In this document: positions 10,205 through 21,835 of the stretch, in pieces
How the letters are laid out: every line of letters starts with the position of its first letter
Position numbering within the stretch: position 1 is the stretch's first letter
NCBI RefSeq assembly: GCF_028583425.1
Contig: NC_072790.1
Coordinates: 157,846,397-157,910,396, forward strand
Direction of reading: 5' to 3'
From: Eublepharis macularius
Lineage: Eukaryota > Chordata > Lepidosauria > Squamata > Eublepharidae
DNA length: 64,000 nt
Translations under genes and position numbers: made by a program
Notes under the pieces: generated by a model
Told to the model about the DNA's origin: nothing
What the model saw: only the letters and a program-made list of their open reading frames with translations
The model's database searches: none

Positions 10205-11210
10205 AAGGGCAGGCACATTATATCCATTTTTCATTCGCCCCATCAGCTACGGGTTCAGTTCAAGGTACCAACTGTCACAATACCTGATCCAGGCCTTTCA
10301 CTTAATATTTTTAACCATCCTAAAGCATGTCCCTCGGGTGTAAACTACCTTATTTCCCACACCCTCCTTTTCTACTGAAAGACCCATCTTCCCCCTTAGG
10401 AATGTGAGGGAAGTGGATTTCTTTTATTTTCCTTGGTTTTTCTACACAGGAGCTATTAATCCTTAAAAAGAGATCACATTAGATACCAAGACCCCTTTTC
10501 CCTGGATCCTACAGAGTTTGCCATGGGTTATATGGGTTGATGAGAACACAGGAATTAGGGAAACATACTCAAGGTCATTGCATTTCTAAGTATTTATTCA
10601 TTTCAAATTTCTATTCCACCCTCCCAGCGAGCAGGCTCAGGGCGGATAACAACATATTAAAATACAAAATACAACTTTTAATGCCTTCCCACTCCAGTAT
10701 GCTAGATGACACAAGTGACCAGAGCTTGGAGATGCTCTTACTTGGAAACAATGATCAGACAAGCATTAACACTTCACTCTTTTTAGAGCATCCAAACCCT
10801 TCCTGTCTAACTAATACTCTGACGTCCCTATTGACGCCCTGCCTATTCCAGGATACTTCCTGTCCCTTCTCCCTCCAAAATCCAATTCCCCTTTTCCCAT
10901 TGGTTGTTGGAAGTTAAACCACCTCACGATCTACTCCCTCCTTGCAGCATTCCATTCAGCAGTTCAAATCTGGTTGGTCCAAGCTGAATGGGGAACAAAA
11001 GAGGGCAGAATCTTCTCTTATACATCACATTTAACTATCATGTAAAAAACCCTGTATGGTCTTAGACCCTCATATCTGTATGACTGCCTCTCCTCTTATA
11101 TTTTACCATGAAAGCTCTGCTCATCTGTTCACGGCCTTCTGCAGGTGCTACCCTGCAAATGAGGAAGATCAACAAGCCTCAATATTCCTACAGCAGTAAC
11201 TAGATCATTA
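10205..11210 (+). mobile_element. Degraded L2 remainder with a nested short repeat
   Basis: At 10215-10330 the text ('cattcgccccatcagctac', 'gttcaaggtacc') continues the L2 3' end after the SINE. A small repeat at about 10590-10690 ('ctattccaccctcccagcga', 'gcaggctcagggcgg') belongs to a family also seen at 15712-15900 and 45604-45680. At 11030-11200 an L2-like segment returns ('tctgttcacggccttctgca'). The sequence between is unassigned. Confidence 0.45.
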
Positions 11211-11222
11211 CTATGATAGCCA

Positions 11223-11853
11223 ATGGATTCCCACTTGTTAGAAGGAGTGGACTTTGGTTCACCCAAGACTGAGGCCACAATCACTACAGATGCTTCAACA
11301 CTTGGTTGGGGGTGCTCATTGTGGACATTTCTCTACCCACGGCACATGGTTGGAAAACAGGTTGCATATCAATATTTTGGAGTTCAAGATGATATGTTAC
11401 TCTCTTATCTCCTTTGCAGATATGGTAAAGGGCAAAAATGGTCAAATGCTCATGGACAACTGCACAGCAATGTTGTATATAAACAAGCAGGGAGGCATGA
11501 CTTCCAAAACCCTGTGCATGGAGGCCATACTTTACTGGGAATGGGCCAACAGGCAGAATGTATTGCTTTAGGCCATTCATATTTTGGGAGTGACCAACCT
11601 CATTGTAGCCAAACTGAGCAAATTAGGTTCCTCTACTCACGAGTTGTCACTGAAAGAGTCGTGCATACTGCCACTGTTCCGACAGTGGGGCTTCCCGGGT
11701 GTAGAACTGTTTGCAACAAGGAAGAATCAAAAGGCCCCCTTATTCTATTCCAGAGGGGGGTTAGACCTAATGTCCTTAGGGGACACTTTTCAACTAAATT
11801 GGTCAGGGTACCTATTTTATGCCTCCCTTCCCTCTAATTGCCCAAATGGTTAG
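11223..11853 (+). pseudogene. DIRS RNase H and linker remnant (copy B)
   Basis: The first frame gives TTDASTLGWG, the RNase H entry with its first catalytic aspartate. The overlapping frame then gives LHINILEFKMICYSLISF (E of the second motif), MLMDNCTAMLYINKQGG (the D-N-T-A-x-x-Y-I-N-x-Q-G-G box) and YWEWANRQNV. The frame from 11584 continues with LPLFRQWGFPGVELFATRKN, the linker to the recombinase. One frameshift separates the first aspartate from the later boxes. Confidence 0.75.
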
Positions 11854-12146
11854 CAAGATACTGGCTGAAGGAACGAACACCATTGAAGTGACTCCATTCT
11901 GACCTCGCCAACCGTGGTTCCATTGGTTACCACAACTGGCCAGAGGCAATTTTCAACAGCTGCCCATGGTTCCAAACTCATTCACCTACAAGGGAGTCCA
12001 ATATCATGTTATACCCAGACTCAAACTGACAGCCTGGTTAATTCTTCAGTAGGGAGGCTCCCAGAAGGCATGGCTGAGGTTATCTTAAATACTAGGAAAC
12101 ATAACATCAGAAAATCCTATGTCCATAAATAGGACCAGTTCATTGA

Positions 12147-13060
12147 TTGGGCCACGATAAGGAATTAGATCCTTCCAACTGTCCATTGGCCCAGATACTG
12201 GAATACTTACTAAAGCTTAAACAGGATGGTCTATCCATCTCATCTATCAAAGTGCATCTAGCTGCTATCTCAGCATTTCATTCCCCTATAGACAAAAGGA
12301 CAGTTTTTTCTCACTACACTTCTAAATTATTTCTAAAAGGATTACAGAAGATGTTCCCACCTGATCACAGATTATTCTTCAGTGGTTAATGCACCTGGTT
12401 TTAGCAAAACTTATGACAAAATTGCTTGAGCCTTTGGCTACTTGTCATTTAAGGGTCTTGTCTATGAAGGTGGCCCTTCTAGTAGCGATTACTTCTCCCA
12501 GAGGGATAAATGAACTGGCAGCATTGCGTGTGGACTTACCTTTCATTAAGATCCACATGGAAAAGTTAGTCTAGAATTTCTCCAAGAAATTCTTAGAGGT
12601 GTTCTCTAAGTTTCATACGTCTCAGGAGATAATACTTCCAGAGTTTTTTCAATCCCCAGTATCTGAGGCTGAGAGGACACTTCCCACTTTAGATGTACGA
12701 AGGGCAATTCTTTTTTCTCTGGACCGCCCTTCAGGTCAAACGTTAAGTTACTTGACTGCTATGCAGGTCCAAATAAAGGGAAACAGGCTACTTCTCAGTT
12801 GATTGCTAGGTGAGTAGTCCAGGCCATCAGGATGTGCTACAAACAGGCCAACCTGCCTTGTCCTTTGGAAGTCCACCAGGTCTCAAGCATCCTTGGCAGC
12901 ACTCCTGAAAGAGGTACCTCTGCAGGACATATGCAGAGCTGCAACATGGACTTCAGCTGATACCTTCATCAGACATTATGCTCTGGATGTACTCAACAAA
13001 AAGGAAGCAGCAGTGGGTCATGTGGTCCTACAATCGCTGATCCAGTGAAAAGCCTAATCC
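12147..13060 (+). pseudogene. DIRS tyrosine recombinase remnant (copy B)
   Basis: The N-terminal helix motif SISSIKVHLAAISAFHSPID lies near 12230-12290. The first arginine box is represented by AITSPRGINELAAL near 12486-12527, where the usual basic pair is partly changed to PRG. The C-terminal box reads DICRAATWTSADTFIRHYAL near 12925-12990, with a histidine and the candidate catalytic tyrosine in RHY. Stops at about 12387, 12572 and 12800 break the frame. DIRS recombinases join a circular cDNA to the target without making a duplication. Confidence 0.75.
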
Positions 13061-13079
13061 TCCTCCTTGTGTAAGGGGC

Positions 13080-13310
13080 TTGCTAATCTCCCATGTGGGA
13101 CTGCACAGAACACCGACAATGAAAACAGGGTGCACTTACCTGTAACCGTTGTTCATTGAGGTCTTCTGTGCAGGCACACATTCCCTCCCTCCTGCCTTGC
13201 TTTGTGCTCTTCATGTCTTACCTGGAGGGCTTGGTGGCTCAGGAGAAACTGAGGGTTGGGGAGCGCTTGAACAACAGTTTCAGGTAAGTGCAACCCTGTT
13301 TTCTTCTTCA
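13080..13310. repeat. DIRS copy B internal complementary region and right inverted repeat
   Basis: Bases 13115-13175 ('gaaaacagggtgcacttacc', 'gttgttcattgagg') are complementary to the right end at about 13268-13308 ('cttgaacaacagtttcaggt', 'gcaaccctgttttcttc'). The spacer is only about 100 bp, roughly half that of copy A. Confidence 0.7.
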
Positions 13311-13639
13311 AATAAATTTTCACTTATGCTTTTTAATGACTCCCATTTCATACAATGCTAATGACTAATTAATTCCGGTTTCATTTCATTTCAATGCAAT
13401 AAACAAGTAATGCCACAGTTTATTTTTTAAAATAAGGAATAGGAGTACAGCACATTTGAATGCAAGGAATGAATACAAATCAAGGCTGAATAGCCTGAAA
13501 TGTAATGAGAAAAACTAATTTAGATTCTTTTTCATCTGCCAGTGCTGTTCTTCTGGGAGATGATGCAGTATAGTAGATAGAAGGTAACAGTAACAATCTG
13601 TGATGGCTCAACTGGGCTATACTATTTTAGACTGCAGAC

Positions 13640-13880
13640 TGAAGTCATATTTTTATACAGCACTATGGCATGGCCTCATCTGGAATACTGTGTACAGTTC
13701 TGGTCACCATATCTCAAAATGAGATATTGCAGGATCTGGAAAAAGTGCAGAGGAGGTCAGACAAGATGGTTACAGAGATAGAGCACCTTTCCTACAAAGG
13801 AAAAGACTCTGGGACTTTTCAGTTTAGAAAAAAAGATAATTTGGGGAAACATGAGAGGGGTTTATGTAATTCTGCATGAG
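13640..13880 (+). mobile_element. CR1-clade LINE ORF2 C-terminal fragment
   Basis: Translating across frames gives the CR1 signature: L-E-Y-C-V-Q-F-W, then L-E-K-V-Q-R-R, then K-M-V-x-E-I-E-H-L-S-Y. The element resumes after an insertion, at 14489-14560 ('gaatggggtaaagaaagtgg', 'cccataatgctctcagatga'). Confidence 0.7.
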
Positions 13881-14488
13881 TGTCATGGGATGAAGACTCC
13901 TCAGATGTCTCCTCAGAAGAGGAGCTTCCCATGCTTTCCAATATGCCCCACTTTGTGTGCACTCCAGAAGCTCCCAGAGAAGACCACATGCCTCGTCTCC
14001 AACAGCAGGCTCCTGTTCAAGTTCTCTTAGGACCAGCGGACGAGGAAACCCCTGAGTAGACCTGGCCATCTCCTGCACTTTCAGAGTATCTCCCAGGAAT
14101 GGAGGAGGCATGGACTAGATAGAGGGGTGTAGGCTTGGGAGCTTGAGACCTCCCACACTCTAGCCTCTCTCAGGAGGAGGAGGAAACTCTAAAGCTCTTT
14201 GCAGGAAGGTTTGGCAACCTATGTCTTGAGGAAAGGGAGGAACTCTCAGTTCCCTATGTAATCCTGCAGTTGAGTTCCAACCTTTGCTGGTTCAACATTT
14301 CCTTTCAACCAGCTTGTGCTTTAGTCTAGAGTAGCTGATTACTAAGTTCATGCATTCTAAGGCCACTCTCCCTTCCCCCCTCCCCTCCCCTCCCTAGGCT
14401 TCAGCTTCTGCCTTGACCCTTGGATCCAGCCCTGCTTGTTTCTTGCCTACCTGTGAAACATGAACCTTGCTGTCAACTTGCCAAAACA
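13881..14488. mobile_element. LTR-like insertion in a CR1 element
   Basis: The 608-bp segment begins TGTCATGGGATG and ends CAAAACA. It interrupts an otherwise continuous CR1 3' sequence, which defines the insertion. TG...CA ends suggest a solo LTR. No clear target duplication is readable (flanks 'catgag' and 'gaatgg'), and no PBS or PPT is visible because no internal region is present. The long frame on the minus strand at 13824-14111 runs across the junction and is not considered coding. Confidence 0.45.
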
Positions 14489-14569
14489 GAATGGGGTAAA
14501 GAAAGTGGATAGAGAGAACATTTTCCCCCATAATGCTCTCAGATGAGGGACCAATATCCTATCATACCG

Positions 14570-16330
14570 AGGATACCTCTCTGGGGTTGGGAGGAGGTGG
14601 ACTTTTATAGTGGGTGATTTGATTATTGTTAGGAATATAGAGAGCAGGGTCTATGACAGGCATTTTGACTGCATGGGACTTGCCTGCCTGGTTCAAACAG
14701 GTTGATAGATAGTGCTGGGGATCATGTTATGGAGCACATTGGTACCAATGACATTGGGAAATGTGGTCCTGGAGGAAAAAAATAGGTTATTAGATAAAAG
14801 TTAAAGGCCAGGACTTCAAAGTGAGCATTCTCAAAATTGCTATTTGTTCAACACACAGGGCCAGCTAAAGAGACACAGAACAGGGTCTCAGTGCATGAAT
14901 GAGAAAGTGGCGTCAGGAGGAAGGATTTAGGTTTGTTAGGCCGTGGAGAAGTTTCTGGGAGGAGCTATACAGAAGAGACAAGCTTCACTTGAACCCAAAG
15001 GCTGGCACTTAAACAGATGACAGAGCAGATTTTCAACTAATCCCAGGGGGAAAGCTGATAGGAACTGGAGAGCCTCCAGTTCCGGCCAAGTCAGTTCAAA
15101 GGAGAAATAGTGTAAACATTCCGGATAATATTGGTAGGAGCACAATAGAACCTGAGAGTGAGAGTAGGATGGCAAAGGAAGGCCATGTGCAGAGACAAAG
15201 GGGCCAAGGGTTGTTGGAGAGGGGAACATGTCACAGGTGTCTATATGTCAATGCTAGAAGCCTCTAAGCCAAGATGGGGCGCGGGGGAAATGGAGTGCTT
15301 GATGCTAAATGACAACTTAGATCTAGTGGGTGTCTCAGAAACATGGTGGAACAGGGAAAATCAATGGGATATGGTCATCCCTGAGTATAAGGTCTAAAGG
15401 CAGGACAGGGAGGGATGTAATGGGAGAGGTATTACGTTGTCTATCAAAGAGGGCATAGAATCAAATAAGTCAGAAAATATTAGGGGAATAAACTCTCCAA
15501 CAGAAATGATATGGGTGGAAATACTGGGCTGCAAAGGATACTTAAAAGTGGGGATGAACTATCACCCATCTGATGAAACCCTTGAGGCGGATCTTGAGAT
15601 GGAGAGAATATAAGGAAGCTGACTAAAGCAGATAATATTGTGATAATGGGTGACTGCAATTACCCTCACATTGACTGGGTAAACGTATACTCTAGTCATG
15701 CTCTAGAAATGAGATTTATTTATTTATTTTATTAAATTTATATTCTGCTCTCCTTGCAAGTGGGCTCAGAGCAGATCACAAAATACAATAAATACAATAA
15801 AAACATGGTAGCATAGATTAAAATATCAGTCAATAAAATCCATTTGAAACAGTCGTGCACATTTTGTACAATCCATCAGGCATTAACAGATCCATGGAGC
15901 AGGGTGGCCAGCTACCAAATGAAGACACAATCTGGGGAGACTACACCTAGTCATTCCTAGGCATCATAAATGCCTGTGCTGTGGAAATGTTAGTCACAAA
16001 ACCAACCAGAGGGGCAGTGATCCTGGACTTGGTTCTGAGCTGGGCTGAATACCTGGTGTATGTAGATATTGTTTCTCCCATTGGGAACAGTGACCACAAT
16101 GCTATTAAGGTCAGCATTATCGTCAATGGAAAGTTACTCCTAAAATCCAAACAGTAAGATTGATTTCAAAAGAGGAAACTTTACAAAAATGAGGGAAGTA
16201 ATTAAAAGGAAGCTGAAAGAGAAGCACGAGACAGATCCTTAGATGATGCTTGGAAGCTATTTAAAACCACATAAATTGATGTGCAGGTAGAATCCATTCT
16301 CTTCGTTTTCAATAATCATTTGGTAAATAT
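14570..16330 (+). mobile_element. CR1-clade LINE: ORF1 esterase-like part and ORF2 endonuclease
   Basis: Near 14605-14640 the frame gives F-I-V-G-D-L-I, then I-V-R-N-I-E-S-R-V, and near 14740 an H-x-G-T-N-D-like phrase, matching the SGNH-type ORF1 of CR1. The frame 15158-15397 ends LNDNLDLVGVSETWWNREN, the CR1 endonuclease strand (I-x-G-I-T-E-T-W-W). From 15955 to 16150 the frame gives RGAVILDLVLSW and then PIGNSDHNAI, the catalytic S-D-H box. The 3' half is missing. A short repeat interrupts at 15712-15900. All frames are broken. Confidence 0.75.
15712..15900. repeat. Short (TTTA)n-headed interspersed repeat inside CR1
   Basis: Begins 'atttatttatttatttt' followed by 'tatattctgctctccttgca' and 'gtgggctcagagcagatcac', then A-rich units. 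The same theme is present at 10590-10690 and 45604-45680. It splits the CR1 endonuclease region cleanly, so it inserted later. Confidence 0.5.
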
Positions 16331-17100
16331 GGGAATGATTTGTAGTATGACATCTGATCAACAGTGATTGTCAACAATTGACAGTAAACTATAGACAAAA
16401 CTAGAATATCAGAATGACACCACTCCACAATAAGAATGTTTGCACTTATTTTATAGTCCATCTTTGGACTATAGTCCATCTTTGTTGCTGAGACTCCAGG
16501 AAAATTACAGCGAAATTTGAAAAATTGAAATTAGAAAAAAATGTTGCAGAGAGAGATCGCAATGATGCATACGTGGCTAGATGTATGTATTTACAGTAAT
16601 AAAACACACCTAGAGTAATAAAACGCACCTACATGACTGGGAAACTAGATTTTTTAAAAAAAATTGCAGATGCATGGAAACATTTAGAATCACAGAATGG
16701 GAAGATACACAAACAGATGTGCAACGTGAATGGTATTCATACCACTTCAAAACTGCATCAGATGTACTGGGCCTTAGACATACTCCAAGTAATGCTTCAT
16801 TGCAGGATGGGAAGATTTATGATCCAGCAGCCAATTTGCTGAAACTAGACAGGTCTGGGTCTGATCAGCTGGGCACCCAAAGAACCCTATTTATGTCTCC
16901 TTGTATTCTTTAATGGAAGAAAAGCAGAATATGTGTAATGCAATATTGCTACTGCCTCTATGAGTAATTCCACTCTGATTATACCAAACTTTCATAGAAT
17001 TGCATTTATTCGACCTCTAAAACACAAGGCTTAATCTACTTGTCGATTATACCAGATTTTTTTAAAAATATGAACATATTTAAAATTCTTGGCTGTTTTA
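16331..17100. other. Intergenic, no gene seen
   Basis: A local direct repeat 'tagtccatctttg' occurs twice at about 16456-16485. Two overlapping short frames at 16633-16913 match no family I recognise. Otherwise AT-rich. Confidence 0.4.
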
Positions 17101-17104
17101 AACT

Positions 17105-18193
17105 TAGAATCATAGAGTTGGAAGTCTAGTCCAATCCGCTGCTCAATGTAGGAACTGCCTAAAGTATCCCTGACAAGTATTTGTCCAACTGTTCCTTGAA
17201 GACTGCCAATGAGGGGGAACCCACCACATCCCTAGGCAGCCAGTTCCATTGATGAATTACTCTTAACATGAAGTTTTTCCTAATGTCTAGCCTGTACCTT
17301 CCCTCCTGTAGTTCAAACACATTATTTTGAGTCCTATTCTCTGTTGCCAACAGGAACAGCTCCCTTCCCTCCCGTAAGTGACAGCCTTTTAAATACTTAG
17401 AGACAGCCATCACATCTCCCCTCAACCTCCTCTTCTACAAACTGAACATTCCCAAGTCCATCAGTCTTTCCTCGTAGGGCTTGGTCTCCAGGCCCTTGAT
17501 CATCCTGGTTGCTTTCCTCTGTGCCTGTTCCAGTTTGTCCACATCCTTTTTGAAATGAGGCCTCCAGAACCACACACAATACTCCAGGTGGGGGCTAACC
17601 AATGCCGTAAATAGTGGGACAATGACATCCTGTGATTTGGATATTATGCCTTTGTTGATACACCCCAAAATTGCATTCAACATTTTTGCTGCTGCATCAG
17701 ACTGACTGTTCATATTTAGCTTTCCATCCACCCCTGTTCCGAGATCTTGTTCATAAACACTGCTACCCAGAAGAGTATCCCTCATCCAGTATGAATACTT
17801 TGCATTTTAGTTACCCATGTGAAGAACCCAACACTTATCCATATTAAATCGCATCTTATTCAAATCTGTCCACTTTTCCAGTATGTTCAGATCCTGTTGA
17901 ATTCTATATCTTCAGGGGTGTTTGCCATTCCGGTTTGGTGACATCTACAAATTTAATGAGTAATCCCTTCACACCCTTGTCCAGATGATTTATAAAAGTA
18001 TTAAAAGTACTGGACCCAGAACCAAGCCCTGTGGCACTCCACTGGACACCTCCCTCCAATCAGACGTGGTGCCATTGACAACTACACTTTGGGTACAGTC
18101 ATCCAATGAGTTCCCTATCCATCTAACCATCCTAGAGTCCAGTCCACAGTCCTCCAGTTTACCCATTGGAACATCATGAGGAACCTTGGAAAC
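17105..18193 (-). mobile_element. CR1-clade LINE ORF2 C-terminal half
   Basis: On the minus strand the frame 17785-17435 reads ...ALVSPHLEYCVWFWRPHFKK and ...QAQRKATRMIKGLETKPYEE. The frame 17425-17159 reads RLDIRKNFMLRVIHQWNWLP and then RDVVGSPSLAVFKEQLDKYL. These are the classic CR1 C-terminal motifs in the right order, with a frameshift between. The 3' end is near 17105 ('aatcatagagttggaag' on +, a typical CR1 tail). Confidence 0.85.
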
Positions 18194-18199
18194 AGACTT

Positions 18200-19521
18200 C
18201 TGGTTTGGGATTCATGAAGGTCTAACGCAGCTCAGGGAGCTGAGCTGTCCGTGCCGCTGTTTGTAGGGGCTGGAGGGGTGCAAACTGCCCATAACCCCCT
18301 GTTCTCAGGTGGAGAACAGGCAAGTACGCTCAAGAACCTGAGGGCGCATTGATCTCGGGTGTGAGGGGGGTTCTACATAACGAGCCCCCGTCCACCCTTG
18401 AGGTCCCACCCGAAGAAAGGTAGCCAAGATCTCTGCAGCGGCTCTGGAGTCAATTTTTGGCATAAGACCTACATGCCCAAGCTTCAGCAAACCAAGAAGG
18501 GAACCTGAATCGATTGGATAATCGAAGCAGCAACTACAACCCAAGAGAAACATTTAAGAAGGTAAAGATTGCTATCTCTCAATACGGGACAGATTATAAT
18601 AAGAAATAAAGTGACAAAGAGAATTAGAAAACTGCGAGAGACTTGATATATAACTGAGAAAACTCCGGCAAATAAATTTCTAAAAAGTGACATTGTAAAG
18701 AGAAGTTAGCGCGGAAAAACGATTATTGTTTACATACCTGCGGCTAGGAAGAGATAGCGGACTGTGAGAAAGTTTTAACATCGCGAGAACTGCTGTGAAA
18801 CGGAGAGGAACAGGAAGTGCGTCAGAACCATAAAGAGACTGGCGAGAAGTGGCTTGTAAACAACGGAAGTGGAATATCGCCATTTTGAAGTAGGGCAAAG
18901 CTGCGACTTCTAGGAAAACGGAAGTAGGCCATCTTTGATAAGGGTAAGGGCGGTTGCCTCAAAATAAAACCATAGAGAAAAGACGCCTGACATTTTGGAC
19001 TGCGTAAATACTAGTTTTTAGAAAAACAACCTAAATCTGGACTTTTAAAAACAAAAGAAAATAATAAAGTAGCGCCATGGAGTTAAGGAAAAGAGCAGAC
19101 TCGTGGGAGCGAAGTAGAGCTAGCCCCACGATGTTGAAGAAGGAATGGCAAACGGCGCTGGAAAATTTAGACAAAAAAGTTTCGGAAGGAAATAAAGAGC
19201 TTAAAGATATGATGCAAGAGATGGCGAAAAATTTGAAAGATTTTAAAGAGGCACTTAAATCGGAGATGGCAGAACTAACTAAGAACATGGATCAAGTTCA
19301 AAAAGACTTGCAAGTTACACAGCAGAGAGTTAATGCAGTAGAAAATGCGGCTGACACTTTGGCAGATGTGCAGAGAATGGAGATGAGAGGAGTGAATGGA
19401 AGAATGGCCGTAGCTGAATGTAAACAAACGGAAAAACAACTTAGATTTTGTGGAATCCTGGAAGTTTTGGAAAAATCAGCCCAAGAGCAGATTACAGAAA
19501 TTTTGGCGGGTTACCTGGGTA

Positions 19522-19525
<4 letters not shown>
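18200..19525 (+). mobile_element. L1 LINE 5' UTR and ORF1
   Basis: The region 18200-19076 has the GC-rich start and long leader ('gacttctggtttgggattca', 'agctcagggagctgagctgt') typical of squamate L1 5' ends. It runs directly into ORF1 at 19077. The element stops at a (TG)n tract; no ORF2 follows. Confidence 0.65.
19077..19525 (+). pseudogene. L1 ORF1 protein, truncated
   Basis: ORF1p of L1 is an RNA-binding chaperone that forms trimers through a coiled coil. The frame opens with a basic N-terminus and then a coiled-coil stretch with heptad-like spacing (LKKEWQTALENLDKKVSEGN, then further M/L and K/E repeats to about residue 105). It enters the RRM-like domain at KQLRFCGILEVLEKSAQEQI, equivalent to the R-N-L-R-I-x-G-I-P-E motif. 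About 149 residues are intact before the frame runs into the (TG)n tract and is lost. The missing C-terminus means it cannot form a full ORF1p. Confidence 0.7.

Positions 19526-19590
<65 letters not shown>
19524..19590. repeat. (TG)n microsatellite
   Basis: About 33 uninterrupted TG units. It begins exactly where the L1 ORF1 homology ends, so it either grew at a break point or marks the junction of a deletion. Confidence 0.95.
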
Positions 19591-19591
<1 letters not shown>

Positions 19592-19749
19592 AATTGGTTA
19601 TCTTGAATACTGTTTATAAAATGCATGCTGAAATATTGTAATAATTGGTTTGTAGGAGTAATTATTATTGTACTTGTTAGTTAGGCCATCACAATTTTTT
19701 GTTTTGGCTACTGTTTCTCTCGTGACTCTCTCCTTTGCTGGACCCTACA

Positions 19750-21825
19750 GAAGACGGCAGTTCCACAGAATCCACACCGCTCAGAGACACCTGTGCAGGC
19801 AGTTCAGGCACTAAAAAGTAGTGTAGGCTGCTGCCAGCATCACCCACCTTCCTGCCTTCACAGAAAGGACAGGAGTCACGGGACCCATTCCCCCATGCTC
19901 AGAGGGGACAGCAGGTGCCCTGGATAGGAGGCACCATGCGGCACAACCATATGCCCAAAAGCGGCGGCTGCAGACATGACCCACCTTCCTGCCTTCTCAG
20001 AAAGGGCGGGATGGGCAGGACAGGAGAGGTTGGGAAGGGTTGTAGTGGTTCCATCCAGAGAGGGAGAGGTTGAAAGAGGGACCATTCGAGAACTTGTCAG
20101 GGAGAGGAAGACAAAGGGTTACCAGCCGCATTGCGGAGCAGGACCGGGAAGACCCAAAGGTGGTGGCAGTGCCGTGGTAGTCCCTCGTGCCCAACAGCGG
20201 TGGCTGCAGACATGACCCACCTTCCTGCCTTCGCAGAAAGGACAGGATGGACAGGATAGGCAAGGTCGTTGGGAAGGATTGGAGTGGTTCCGGACAGAGA
20301 GGTTGAAAGAGGGACCAGCAGCCCCAAGAACTGAGGGGGGCTAGAGCATTTCCACAGAATCCACACCACTCAGAGACACCGCACCTGAGCAGGCAGTACA
20401 GGCACTCCTAATAAGCAGTGTAGGCTGCCGCCAGCATCACCCACCTTCCTGCCTTCGCGGAAAGAATGGAAGTCACGGGACCCATTCCCCCCTGCTCAGA
20501 GGGGACAGCAGGTGCCCATGGATAGGGGGCACCATGCTGTACAACCATATATGCAACAGCAGCTGAGGTATCCCTCGTTCCCAAAAGCAGCGGCTGCAGA
20601 CATTACCCACCTTCCTGCCTTTGCAGAAGGGACAGGAGTTGCGGGACCCATTCCCCCCTGCTCAGAGGGGACAGCAGGTGCCCATGGATGGGGGCACTAT
20701 GCTGTACAACCATATACGCAACAGCAGCTGAGGTATCCCTCGTTCCCAAAAGCAGCGGCTGCAGACATGACCCACCTTCCTGCCTTTGCAGAAAGGACAG
20801 GAGTTGCGGGACCCATTCCCCCCTGCTCAGAGGGGACAGCAGGTGCCATAGATAGGGGCATCGTGCTGTGCAACCATATGTTCAACAGCTCCTGAGCTGC
20901 CCCTCGTGCCGAAAAGCAGCAGACAGCACCCATCTTCCTGCCTGCGTGGAAAGGACAGGAGTTGTGAGACCCACTCCCCCCTGCTCAGAGGGGACAGCAG
21001 GTGCCATGGATAGGGGTCACCATGTGGTACAACCCTATCAGCAACAGCTTTTGAGCTGCCCCTATCAGCAACAGTTTTTTGAGTGGCAGGAGAAGTTGTT
21101 GGGAAGGATTGTGGTTCAATCCAGAGAGGGCATGGTAGAAAGAGGGACCGGGAACTTGTCAGGGAGAGGATGCGATAGGCAGGACAAGTCGTGGGGAAGG
21201 GTCGTTTTGCCACCATCCAGAGAGGGAGAGATTGAAAGAGGGACCAGGAACTTGTCAGGGAGAGGACAAAGGGTTACCAGCCGCATCGAGGAGCAGGACC
21301 AGGAAGACCCCTTCATTTGTGAGCCATGAGCCGAGAAACCCACTGAGTTGTGGGACAGTGGCAGCAGCTGACATGACCCACCTTCCTACCTTCGCGGAAA
21401 GGATGGGATGGGCTGGACAGGAGAGGTTAGGAGGTGTCTGGCGGTTCTGGAGAGGAAGAGGTTGAAAGAGGGACTGGGAAATTGTCAGGGAGAGGATGGG
21501 ATGGGCAGGACAAGTCATGGGGAAGGGTCGTTTTGGCACCAACCAGAGAGGGAGAGGTTGAAAGAGGGACTGGGAACTTGTCTGGGAAAGGAGGACAAAG
21601 GATTACCAACCACATCGAGGAGCAGGACCGGGAGGAACCCTTCATTTGTGAGCCATGAGCTGAGAAACCCACTGAGTTGTGGGACAGTGGCGGCAGCTGA
21701 CATGACCCACCTTCCTGCCTTCGCATAAAGGACGGGATGGGCTGGACAGGAGAGGTTGGGAGGTGTCTGGCAGTTCCGAAGAGGAAGAGGTTGAAAGAGG
21801 GGCTGGGAAACTGTCAGGGAGAGGA
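19750..21825. repeat. Complex tandem array of GC-rich units, hAT-associated
   Basis: Units of about 158-166 bp recur with starts of 'cagcaggtgcc' at 20506, 20672, 20837 and 20995. A larger unit of about 329 bp recurs at 21312 and 21641 ('ttcatttgtgagccatgagc'). All share 'gacccaccttcctgcctt' and 'gaaaggacaggag' blocks. Phrases such as 'ggacaaagggttacc' and 'gtgagcc.tgagc.gag' recur near 23050 and in the 135-bp array at 23462, which ties the array to the transposase locus. The several open frames here are products of the repeat structure. Confidence 0.75.
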
Positions 21826-21835
21826 TGTGATGGGC

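Larger units (their letters stand above)
11215..13310 (+). mobile_element. DIRS-type retroelement, copy B (5'-truncated)
   Basis: RNase H, linker, tyrosine recombinase, internal complementary region and right inverted repeat occur in order. Gag, most of the RT and the left repeat are missing. This copy keeps the YR C-terminus that copy A has lost, so the two together show the domain order. Frames are broken by several stops. The flanks are L2 on the left and unassigned AT-rich DNA on the right. Confidence 0.82.

Noticed and set aside
19450-19641. Frame with a long valine-cysteine repeat
   Set aside because: Translation of the (TG)n microsatellite.
20512-21728. Several 90-150-residue frames on both strands
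   Set aside because: They are periodic translations of the tandem array with no start context or family match.
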